64,000 nt of DNA from Streptosporangium sp. NBC_01755 (GTDB lineage: Bacteria > Actinomycetota > Actinomycetes > Streptosporangiales > Streptosporangiaceae), in assembly GCF_035917995.1 (NCBI RefSeq), contig NZ_CP109131.1, positions 6,634,001 to 6,698,000 of the forward strand. The letters run 5' to 3'. A model generated the notes under the pieces. The model had not been told where the DNA came from. It did not search any database and was given only the letters and a program-made list of their open reading frames with translations. This document shows positions 8,003-18,222 of this stretch, piece by piece (within the stretch, counting starts at the first letter, position 1; each line of letters opens with the position of its first letter). A program made the position numbers and the translations under genes.

Positions 8003-9085
8003 TCACATGCGTGTGCGCCCCGTGGCCTGACCCTCCAGGTAGAACTCGCGTACCTTCCCGATCACCCACTCCTGGTCGGACTCGGCCAGCCCGGGGTCGG
8101 TGGGCAGATAGAGACCGTCGGCCGCGAAGCGGGCGGCGTTCAGCGCCGGCCAGTCGGGGTTGAAATACATCGGCTGACGGCTCATGGGCTGGAAGAACGG
8201 CCGGGTCTCGATCCCCGCGTCGGTCAGGAACTCCCGAAGCTCCTCCCGCCGCTCCGCCCGGATGTCGTACATCCAGAGGACGTCGCGAGACGGCATGATG
8301 GTGATCCCGTCGATGCCGTCGAGCCCGCTGTCGTAGTGCTTCTCGATCCGCTTGCGGATGGCGAGTATCTCGTCGATCTGCTCCAGCTGGGCCAGGGCGA
8401 CCGCGGCCTGCATGTTCGTCATGCGGAAGTTGTAGGCCAGCTTCTTGTGAATGAAGTCGTGTTCCTTGCTGAAGGCCATGCTGCGCAGGTGGGCCATCTG
8501 CTGAGCGAGATGCTCGCTGTTCGTGACGCAGACACCCCCCTCACCGGCACTGATGATCTTGTTGGCGAACAGCGAGAAACACGCGATGTCGCCCACCGGG
8601 CGCACGCCGTGCGCCTCCGCCGAATCCTCCACCACTCTCAGGTTGTACTCGTGAGCCAGCTTCATGATCGCGTCCATGTCGCACCGCCGGCCGTAGACGT
8701 GCACCGGCATGATGACCTTGGTACGGGGGGTGATCCGAGCCTCGATCAGCGAGACGTCGATGTTGAGGTCGTCGCCGCAGTCCACGAACACCGGCACCGC
8801 GCCGGTGTAGGTGACCGCCCACGCGGTGGCGACCATGGTGAACTCGGGAACCAGGACCTCGTCGCCGGGGCCGACTCCGAGCGCCCGCAGCGCGAGGGTG
8901 AGAGCGGTCGTGCCAGAGGAGCACGCGACGCCGTACGCGGTGCCGTTGTACTGGGCGAACTCCTCCTCGAAGCGCCTGACGAAGGGGCCCTGCGAGGATA
9001 TCCAGCCGGAGTTGACGGCCTCGGTGAGGTACTCCAGTTCTCGTCCTGCGAGGTACGGCTTTGAAACCTGATATTTGAACGCCAT
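8003..9085 (-). CDS. DegT/DnrJ/EryC1 sugar aminotransferase (perosamine-synthase/NysDII-like)
   Basis: A 360-residue PLP-dependent NDP-ketosugar aminotransferase. The PLP lysine lies in LFANKIISAGEGG, the cofactor-contacting Asp/His region is EDSAEAHG, and SSGTTALTLALRA is the phosphate-binding segment. The GEGG context and overall pattern resemble GDP-perosamine synthase and the mycosamine aminotransferases of polyene clusters such as NysDII, so the product is probably an aminodeoxysugar. I chose ATG at 9085, with GAGGAA upstream; a GTG at 9097 is possible. It is divergent from the PKS, and the 539-bp gap between them contains three tandem 35-bp repeats. Confidence 0.9.
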   Translation of the reverse strand: MAFKYQVSKPYLAGRELEYLTEAVNSGWISSQGPFVRRFEEEFAQYNGTAYGVACSSGTTALTLALRALGVGPGDEVLVPEFTMVATAWAVTYTGAVPVFVDCGDDLNIDVSLIEARITPRTKVIMPVHVYGRRCDMDAIMKLAHEYNLRVVEDSAEAHGVRPVGDIACFSLFANKIISAGEGGVCVTNSEHLAQQMAHLRSMAFSKEHDFIHKKLAYNFRMTNMQAAVALAQLEQIDEILAIRKRIEKHYDSGLDGIDGITIMPSRDVLWMYDIRAERREELREFLTDAGIETRPFFQPMSRQPMYFNPDWPALNAARFAADGLYLPTDPGLAESDQEWVIGKVREFYLEGQATGRTRM

Positions 9086-9624
9086 GGAGTTCCTCACTCA
9101 TCAGCCAGCCGGCTCGTCGGCACGGGGCGATAAGAGGCGCTCAGAAAGTCCCGCCTTCCCCGCCGCACTGCGACGCGGGACTCTCCGGACACGCGCCGGG
9201 TCAACTACAGAAGAACCCGGGCGGCACTCGTGAAAACACTAGGATCCGCGCGCTATGAGGCATGAGACCGGGTCGGCTCAGGTCGCCGCGGTGAACAGGG
9301 CCGGGGGCGTGGCAGGTGGGACGTCTGGCATGCTGAGGTACCGGAGGCGACTCCCGTTGTGTCACCGGGTTACGGTCACGCCCGCACCGTCTTTTTCGCG
9401 CCGCACAACCGGTGACCCGCACCGTCTTTTTCGCGTCGCACAACCGGTGACCCGCACCGTCTTTTTCGCGTCGCACAACTAGTGAAACGCGCAGCGTGTG
9501 CTCGGCATAGTTCGTGCTGGCCGTGAGGCCACGAGCCGGATGCGGCGATTCGAGCACCTGCCCTTGCCGGGCGGCGAATCGAGTCTCCGCATGTCGGCAT
9601 TACGACGTGTATGGGGAGCGGTGC
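9086..9624. promoter_or_regulatory. Divergent control region between aminotransferase and PKS
   Basis: 539 bp with no convincing gene. It carries the three 35-bp tandem repeats (9381-9485) and, just before the PKS start, the ribosome site GGGGAG at 9613-9618. Promoters for both directions must lie here, but I cannot fix their -35/-10 boxes. Confidence 0.5.
9381..9485. repeat. Three tandem 35-bp repeats upstream of the PKS
   Basis: Units at 9381-9415, 9416-9450 and 9451-9485. Each reads CCCGCACCGTCTTTTTCGCG, then C/TCGCACAACCGGTGA. Unit 1 differs from unit 2 at one base and unit 3 ends AACTAGTGA. Each carries a T5 tract and an ACCGGT core (altered in unit 3). They end 139 bp before the PKS start in the divergent gap, a natural place for a regulator array. 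Confidence 0.85.
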
Positions 9625-9669
9625 GTGAATCGATCCAAGTTCATGCCTGGCCATGACTCCGGCACGAGT

Positions 9670-12600
9670 GACGATCGCATCGCGATCGTCGGAGTGTCCT
9701 GCCGGTTGCCCTCCGCACCAGGTCCGGCGGAGTTCTGGCGGCTGTTGTGCGACGGCGTGAGCGCCGTGTCCACGGTGCCGCCCGACCGCTGGAGCGCGGA
9801 TACGGAGTTCGGTTCCAGCGCGCACGGCGCGTTCCTGGACGGGATCGACCGGTTCGACGCCGGGTTCTTCGCGATCTCACCCCGTGAGGCCCGCACGATG
9901 GATCCCCAGCAGCGGCTGATGCTGGAGCTCGGCTGGGAGGCTCTGGAGAACGCGCGTATCGCGCCCACTCCCCTCCGCGGCACCGACGTCGGCGTGTTCA
10001 TCGGTGCGATGGCCGACGATTACGCGTTGCTGAGCCGCCAGAGCGGCGCTGCGGGAATCGGCCATCACTCGCTCACCGGCGTCAACCGCAGCATCCTCGC
10101 CAACCGGGTGTCGCACTTCCTCGCCCTGACCGGCCCGAGCATGGCCGTGGACACGGGCCAGTCGTCATCGCTGGTGGCGGTGCACCTCGCCTGCGAGAGC
10201 ATCCGCAGCGGCGAGTCCAGCATGGCCCTCGCGGGTGGGGTCCAGCTCAACCTCGCCGCGGAGAGTGCCCTGGCGGCCGCGGAGCTCGGCGCGCTCTCCC
10301 CGGACGGCAGGTGCTTCACCTTCGACGCGCGGGCGAACGGTTACGTCCGCGGCGAGGGCGGCGCCATCGTCCTCCTCAAGCCGCTGTCGCGTGCCCTCGC
10401 GGACGGCGACCACGTGTACTGCGTCATCGCGGGCAGCGCGGTCAACAACGACGGTTCCGGCGAGACGCTCACCACCCCGAGCTCCCGAGCGCAGGAGCGG
10501 GTACTGCGGTCGGCGTATCGGCGCGCCGGCGTGGACCCGGCGAGCGTCGGCTACGTCGAGCTGCACGGTACCGGCACCAGAGTGGGCGATCCCATCGAGG
10601 CCGGCGCGCTCGGCGCGGTGCACGGCACGGGCCGCTCGAACGCGCCGCTGTGGGTGGGATCGGCCAAGACCAACGTCGGCCATCTGGAGGGCGCCGCCGG
10701 CATCGTCGGGCTGCTCAAGACCGTGCTGGCCATCGAGCACCGGCTGCTGCCGCCGAGCCTGAACTTCGAGCGGCCGAACCCCGCGATCCGCTTCGACGAG
10801 TGGAACCTGCGGGTGGTGGAGTCTCCGATGTCGTGGCCGGTGAGCCACGGTGACGGGCGGATCGTCGCGGGCGTCTCGTCGTTCGGCATCGGCGGCACCA
10901 ACTGCCATGTCGTGCTGACCTCCGCCCCGGAGCGCACCTCCCCGGCGCCGGTGACCGGGCCTGCCCTGCCGGTCGCCGTACCCGAGGAGCTTGGGGAGCG
11001 CCCCGGGGCAGGGCCGGAGACATCGTCACCGGTGTCCTGGCCGCTGTCCGGCCACACCGAGAGCGCGTTGCGGGCACAGGCGGCCCGGCTTGCCCGCCAC
11101 GTCAGGGAACGGGAGGACCTCTCGACCGGCGACGTGGCCTTCTCTCTGGCGACGACGCGGGCCGGCCTGCGCCATCGAGCGGTCGTCATCGGGGACGGAC
11201 GCGAACAATTGCTCCACGGGCTGGACGCGCTGTCGGAAGGGCGCTTCGCGTCAGGGCTGGTGCGCGGCAGGATCGACGTCGATCCCAGTTCCGGCGGCGT
11301 GCTCTCCGACCGGGTGGAGCTCCTCGATCAGATGCGGCTGGTCTTCGGGCTCGGTCAGCACACCGCGCCGCTGGCCCGCGTATGGCAACGCCCCGGCCAG
11401 CAGGTCTTCGTCTTTCCCGGCCAGGGATCGCAGTGGGCCGGGATGGGGGTGGAGCTGCTCGACTCGTCGCCGGTGTTCGCCGCCGCCATGGCGGAATGCG
11501 AGGCGGTGCTGGCGCCGTTCGTCGACTGGTCGCTGACGAGCGTCGTGCGGGGGGAACCCGGTAGCCCGCCCAGGGAACGCGCCGACGTGATCCAGCCGGT
11601 GCTGTGGGCGATCATGGTCTCCCTGGCGGCGCTGTGGCGGTCGTACGGCGTGGAACCGGCCGCGGTGGTGGGCCACTCGCAGGGGGAGGTCGCCGCCGCG
11701 TGTGTCGCGGGCGCGCTGTCGCTGGAGGACGGCGCCTGGCTGGTGACCGCCAGATCGAAGCTGATCACCGAGGTCCTCTCCGGCAGAAGCGGCATGGTCT
11801 CGGTGGGACTCCCTCTGGAGGCCGTGGAGGACCGGCTGGCACGCTGGGCGGGCCGCCTGTCCGTCGGCGCCGTGAACAGCCCGTCCTCCACGGTGGTGTC
11901 CGGGGACAACGAGGCGCTGGCCGAGATGATGGCCGAGTGGGCGGACACGGTGCAGATGGGCCGGGTCAACATCGACTACGCCTCGCACTCCTCCGTCGTC
12001 GAGCGGATCGAGGAGCGCCTGGCACCGCTGCTGGCGTCGATCCGGCCGCGCAGTTCGGAGATCCCCTTCTACTCGACGGTGACCGGCGCCCCGCTGGACA
12101 CGGCGGAGCTTGACGGTGACTACTGGTATCGCAACCTGCGCCGGCCGGTCGACTTCCAGGGCGCGGTCGGGCGGTTGCTGGCCGACGGGTTCGGTGCTTT
12201 CATCGAGGTGAGCCCGAACCCGGTACTGGTCGGCAGTATCCAGGAGAGCGCGCGGATCGCCGGCCGCCCGGCGGTGGCCGTCTGCACCCTCCAGAGGCAC
12301 AACGCCGGGATCTCCCGCTTGATGACCTCGATCGCCGAGCTCTACACGAGCGGGGTGGAGGTCGGCTGGGAACGGTTCCTCCCCGCCGCGTCCCGAGTCG
12401 AGTTGCCGACGTACGCGTTCCAGCGTGTCCGCCACTGGCTGGAGGGGGCCGGCCCGGAACGAGAGCGGGAGGAAGCGGGACCGCGGGCGCGGGCAGGATC
12501 GGCATCGGCGGCCGATGGGAGACCGGACGGGCCGGACGGGCCGGACGCCGTCCAGCGGCTCGGCTCCGGCAGCCCGCTGGACCTGGTCCGCGACGCGTGC

Positions 12601-12790
12601 GCGGCGGTCCTCGGGACGTACGATCCTGATGGGATCGATCTCGGCCTGCCCTTCAAAGAGCTCGGCTTCGACTCCGCGATGCTCGTCGAGCTCACCACCC
12701 GGCTTGATTCGGCCGACGGGCCGGCGCTGACCGCCACCGCCCTCTTCGATCACCCCACACCGGCGAGACTCGCCGCCTTCCTGGGGTCCA
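9670..12790 (+). other. PKS loading module: KSQ-AT(methylmalonyl)-ACP
   Basis: KSQ spans about 9670-10920. The active-site Cys is replaced by Gln in VDTGQSSS (codon 10159-10161, residue 179), the hallmark of decarboxylating loading ketosynthases. The AT (about 11395-12340) has GHSQGE and a YASH motif, both methylmalonyl-type. The ACP (about 12570-12790) has the phosphopantetheine serine in ELGFDSAM. Prediction from known KSQ modules: methylmalonyl is loaded and decarboxylated to a propionyl starter. Confidence 0.93.
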
Positions 12791-12858
12791 CAGCCGCCAC
12801 CGGTTCCGGATCCCAGCCGCTGGAACCGGTGGCCTCTCCTCCGGTGGCCTCTTCCCCG

Positions 12859-15800
12859 ATGGCCGACGAGCCCATCGCAATCATTGGGATGGCCTGCCGC
12901 TACCCAGGCGGGATCGACTCCCCGGAAAGCCTGTGGCGGCTGGTCGACGCCGGTGTGGACGCCGTGTCGGCGCTGCCCGCCGACCGCGGATGGCGGATGG
13001 GGGCCCTCGCCGCGGACCATCCCGGAGGCTTCCTCCACGACGCGGGAGACTTCGACGCCGCGTTCTTCGGGATCTCGCCGCGTGAGGCGCTGGCGATGGA
13101 GCCGCAGCAGCGGCTGGCGCTGGAAGTGGCCTGGGAGGCGGTGGAGCGGGCCGGAATCCCGCCGTCGTCGCTGCACGGCACCCGGACCGGCGTGTATCTC
13201 GGTGCGATGGCGCAGGACTACGGCGCCCGGATGCACGAGGCGTCCGGTGACGCCGAGGGCTACACGTTGACGGGCACCTCGCCGAGTGTTCTGTCCGGCC
13301 GGGTGGCGTACACCCTGGGGCTGGAAGGTCCCGCGATCACGGTGGACACCGCGTGCTCGTCGTCGCTGGTCGGCCTGCACCTGGCCGCGCAGGGGCTGCG
13401 GGCCGGGGAGTGCTCGCTGGCGCTGGCGGGCGGGGTCACCGTCATGTCGACGCCGGGCATCTTCCTGGAGTTCGCCAAGCAGGGCGGCCTCTCTCCGGAC
13501 GGGCGGTGCAAGGCGTTCGCCGACGCCGCCGACGGCACGGGCTGGGCCGAGGGCGTCGGCGTGCTGGTGCTGGAACGCCTGTCGGACGCCCGCCGCAACG
13601 GCCACCGGGTGCTCGCCGTGCTCCGTGGATCGGCCGTCAACTCCGACGGCGCCTCCAACGGCCTGACCGCTCCCAGCGGCGTCTCCCAGCAGCGGGTGAT
13701 CCGGCAGGCCCTTGCCGGCGCCGGGCTCTCCCCCTCGGACGTGGACGTGGTGGAGGCGCACGGCACGGGCACCAAGCTGGGCGACCCGATCGAGATCCAG
13801 GCCCTGCTGGCGACGTACGGCCAGGACCGGGACCGGCCGCTGCTGCTCGGGTCGATCAAGTCGAACATCGGTCACACCCAGGCGGCCGCAGGGGTCGCGG
13901 GCGTGATCAAGATGGTGATGGCCATGCGGCAGGGGATCGTGCCGCGGACGTTGCACGTCAACGCCCCCACATCGCACGTGGACTGGTCGGCCGGCGCGGT
14001 CGGGCTGGTGACCGAGCGTGCCGAGTGGCCGGAGGCCGGACGGCCCCGCCGGGCCGGTGTGTCGTCGTTCGGGATCAGCGGTACCAACGCGCACGTGATC
14101 GTCGAGCAGGTGCCGGACCCCGTGTCCGGGCCGGGGCGGCCGTCCGATCCTGCCGCTCCGGCTGCTTCGGAGCTTTCCACTTTGGAGGCTCCGGCTGCTT
14201 CGGAGCTTCCCGTTTCGGAGCTTTCCGTTTCGGAGGCTTCGGCCGAGTCCTCCGAGTCCTCCGAGCTTGGTACGACATCGGGTAGGGCGCCTGTCGTGGT
14301 GCCCTGGGTGGTCTCGGGTAAGAGCGAGGCCGCGCTCGGTGCTCAGATCGATCGGCTGATGTCTTTTGTGGCCGAGAGTGGGGCGGATCCGGCCGATGTC
14401 GGCTACTCGCTGGTGAGGGCCCGTTCGGAGTTCGCTCACCGGGCGGTGCTGCTGGCCGATGGTGAGGGTGTGGCCGAGGTGGCACGCGGTGTCGCCGGTG
14501 TGCCCGGCGGGCTGGCGGTGCTGTTCGCGGGACAGGGCGCGCAGCGGCTCGGGATGGGCCGCGAGCTGGCCGCCCGGTTCCAGGTCTTCGCCCGCGCGTT
14601 GGAGGAGGTTTTCGCGCGGCTGGCCGGTGAGCTGGAGCGCTCGCCGCGTGAGGTGGTGTTCGGTGCGGATCCCGGGCTGCTGGATCGTACCGAGTTCGCC
14701 CAGCCGGCGCTTTTCGCGATCGAGGTGGCACTCTTCCGGCTGGTCGAGTCGTGGGGTGTGGTGCCGGACCTGCTGGTGGGGCACTCGATCGGTGAGATCG
14801 CCGCCGCGCACGTGGCCGGTGTGCTGTCGCTGGACGACGCCTGCGCGCTGGTCGCGGCCCGGGGCCGGTTGATGCAGCGCCTGCCCGAGGGCGGGGCGAT
14901 GGTGTCGGTCCAGGCCGGTGAGGCGGAGGTGGAGCCGCTGCTGGAGGACGGGGTCGTCATCGCCGCGGTGAACGGCCCGTCGTCGGTGGTGATCGCCGGC
15001 GCCGAGGACGCCGTCCTGCGAATTGCCGCGCGTTTCGGCAAGGCCACCCGCCTGCGGGTGAGCCACGCGTTCCACTCGCCGTTGATGGAGCCGATGCTGG
15101 CGGAGTTCCGGGAGATCGTCGAGGGGCTGACCTTTCACGAGCCGAGGACGCCGATCGTCTCCACCGTGACCGGCCAGCCGGTCGACGCCGCCTACCTGTG
15201 CTCGGCGCAGTACTGGGTGGACCATGTCGTGCGGCCGGTGCGTTTCGCCGACGCGATCCGTGCCGCCGGGGCGGCGGGGGCCAAGGTGTTCTTGGAGCTT
15301 GGTCCGGATGGCGGGTTGTCGGCGCTGGTTCACCAGAACCTCTCCTCGCCGGCCGGTCGGACCCCGGCTGAGACGTCGAGACCGGTAGCCCTCCCCATCC
15401 TGCGTAAGGATCGCGGGGAGCAGACCGCGGCGCTGGCGGCGGCGGCCCGGTTGTATGTGCACGGGGTGGCGGTGCGCTGGCCGGAGTTGTTCTCCGCTAG
15501 GGCGGCTCGCCGGGTGGATCTGCCGACGTATGCCTTCCAGCGGGAGCGGTACTGGAGCGAGCCCTCGGCGGCCGGGGGCGATGTCACCTTGGCCGGGCTG
15601 GATCGGCCGCGGCACCCGCTGCTGGGTGCGGCGGTGGAGCTGCCCGATACCGGTGGGTTCCTGTTCACCGCTGTGGTCTCGACGGCGGCGCATCCGTGGC
15701 TGGGTGATCATGTGGTGGCCGGGCGGGTGTTGTTGCCCGGTACGGCCTTCGTCGAGTTGGCCGTGCGGGCGGGTGCCGAGGTCGGTTGCGGTCTGGTGGA

Positions 15801-18140
15801 GGAGCTCACGCTCACCGCGCCGCTCGTGCTGCCCGAGCGGGGTGAGGCGCGGCTGCAGGTGGCGCTCGGCGCCGCCGACACCGACGGCGGCCGGACGATC
15901 GGTGTGTATTCCCGGCCGGTGGACGAGCCGGAGGCGCCGTGGGTTCGGCACGCCACCGGTGTGCTGACCCCAGGCGTGCCGAGCGTTCCCGATCCCGGCC
16001 TGGGCGAGTGGCCGCGGGCGGATGCCGTCGCGGTGGATCTCGATGACTTCTACGAGCGGCGGGCGCGGGTGGGCTTCTCCTACGGCCCCGCCTTCCAGGG
16101 GGTGCGCGCCGTCTGGCGTACCGACCGGGAGGTGTTCGCCGAGGTCACCCTGCCCGAAGACCTGGCGGCTGACGCGGGTGCGTACGGGCTGCACCCGGCC
16201 CTGCTCGACGCCGCGCTGCAGGTGGCCTCTTTGGCCGGGCTTGAGGAGGCGGGCGGTGGGCTGCTGCCGTTCGCCTGGAGCGGGGTGTCCCTGCACGCCT
16301 CCGGCGCCTCGACGCTTCGGGTGCGGGTGAGTGAGGCCGGTAGGGATGCGATCACGCTGGTCGTGGCCGATGCCGAGGGTGGTGTGGTCGCCTGGGTGCG
16401 TTCCTTGGCGATGCGGCCCAATGATCTGCGGTCTGCGGCGCGCGCCGGTGGGCCGCTGTTGCGATTGGACTGGCCGCTCGCGCTGGAATCGGGGAGTGGG
16501 GAGCGTCCGGTCAGGCGCTGGTCGGTGCTGGGCTCTGATGAGTGGGGTCTGGTCGATGCTTTGCGTGCGGCCGGGCAGGTGGCGGACCTCGTGCGCGAGC
16601 CGGACCCGGCCGCGGACGTGACACTGATCGGAGTCCCGGTCCCGGTCTCGGCCGTGGATGTGACGCTGGTGCCGGTCTCGGTGCCGGCCGGGGGCGATGT
16701 TCCGGACGCTGTGCGGTCGGTGACCTCGGCGGTCCTGACCCGGCTGCGGGAAGGCGGAAGCGACGAGCACACCGACGCTCCGGTGATCTTCGTGACCCGT
16801 GGGGCGGTGGCCGTCGATGCCGGGAGCGCGCCCGACCCCGTCGCGGCGGCGGTCTGGGGCCTGGTGCGCTCGGTGCAGGTGGAGAGCCCGGGGCGGTTCG
16901 TCCTGCTTGACCTTGATCTTGATGTCGATCGGGTGAGCGGTGAGACGCTGGCCTGGGCGTTCGAGTCCGCGGAGCCGCAGATCGCGGTACGCGATGGCCT
17001 GCTCCGGGTGCCGCGACTCGTCACAGTCGAGGACGATGACGACGCTGCCTCGTCGGCGCCGAACATCTTCCGGGGGGCTGGTGGCGCGGTGCCTGTGTGG
17101 GGTGCCGATGGCACGGTGCTGGTCACCGGCGGTCTGAGCGGGCTGGGCGCGCTCGTGGCCCGCCACCTGGTGAGCGAGCACGGCGTGCGTCACCTGATGC
17201 TGGTCGGCCGTCGCGGCCCGCAGGCCGAGGGCGCCGCGGAACTGGCCTCGGAGCTGACCGCCCAGGGCGCCGAGGTCACGGCCGTCGCCTGTGATGTGTC
17301 CGATCGCGACGCGCTGGCCGAACTGATCGCCGCGATCCCACCGCAGCATCCGCTCACCGGGGTGGTGCACGCCGCCGGCGTGCTCGACGACGGGCCGATC
17401 GGCGCGCTGACGCCCGGGCGGATCGACGCCGTGCTGCGGCCGAAGGCGGACGGCGCCTGGCACCTGCACGAACTCACTCGCGACCTCGGCCTGACCGCGT
17501 TCGTGGTGTTCTCCTCGGTGTTCGCGACGCTCGGCAACGGCGGCCAGGCGAACTACAGCGCGGCCAACGCCTTCCTCGACGCCCTGGTAGGCCGGCGCGT
17601 CGCTGAGGGGCTGGCGGGTTTGTCGATCGGGTGGGGGCCCTGGCAGCAGGACACCGGCATGACCGCCGCCCTGACCGAGACCGACATGCGGCGCATGGCC
17701 CGGTCCGGGCTGCGCCCCATCTCCGCCGAGCAGGGACTCACCTGGTTCGACGCCGCGATGACGGGCGCTGAGCCGGTGGTGGTGGCCGCCCGGCTGGACC
17801 GGGCCGCGCTGCGGGCACAAAGCCGTATCCCGGCGCTTTTGCGTGCTTTGGTGCCCGCCCCCCTGCGGCAGGCGGCCATCACCTCCTCCGGCTCTGAGGC
17901 ACTCAGCGCCCTGTCGGGGCAGGCGCTGGGCGAGGCCGTGTCCACGCTGGTGCTCGGGCAGGTGGCCGCCGTGCTGGGGCATGCCTCGGCGAACGCGATC
18001 TCGCCGGAGCTGACCTTCCAGGACCTCGGTCTTGACTCCCTGACCTCGGTGGAACTGCGTAACCGGCTGATCGAGGCGACCGGGCTGCGGCTGCCGGCCA
18101 CGCTGGTGTTCGATCAGCCCACCCCGGCGGCGGTGACCGG
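12859..18140 (+). other. PKS module 1: KS-AT(malonyl)-DH-KR-ACP
   Basis: KS has [10 protein letters not shown] (about 14500-15330) has GHSIGE and HAFH, so malonyl. DH has [11 protein letters not shown] (HxxxGxxxxP) and DAALQ. KR has TGGLSGLG, an LDD motif (B-type) and NYSAAN. ACP has LGLDSL. No enoylreductase lies between DH and KR, so this module should leave a double bond. The KS-AT linker is Ser/Glu-rich low-complexity sequence. Confidence 0.92.
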
Positions 18141-18222
18141 CTTCATCCAAGGGCGACTCGACGGCGACGGCGCCGACGCGGCCTCCGCACCGCCCCTGCC
18201 GGTCGCGGCTCCGCTCAGCGGG

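Noticed and set aside
9381-9485. Possible CRISPR array
   Set aside because: The 35-bp units are contiguous, with no spacers between them and no cas genes nearby.
11251-18150. A 2299-codon open frame antisense to the PKS
   Set aside because: It mirrors the PKS coding frame, is rich in Arg/Gly/His/Pro, has no domain motifs, and arises from high-GC codon bias. Similar long antisense frames occur under every module.
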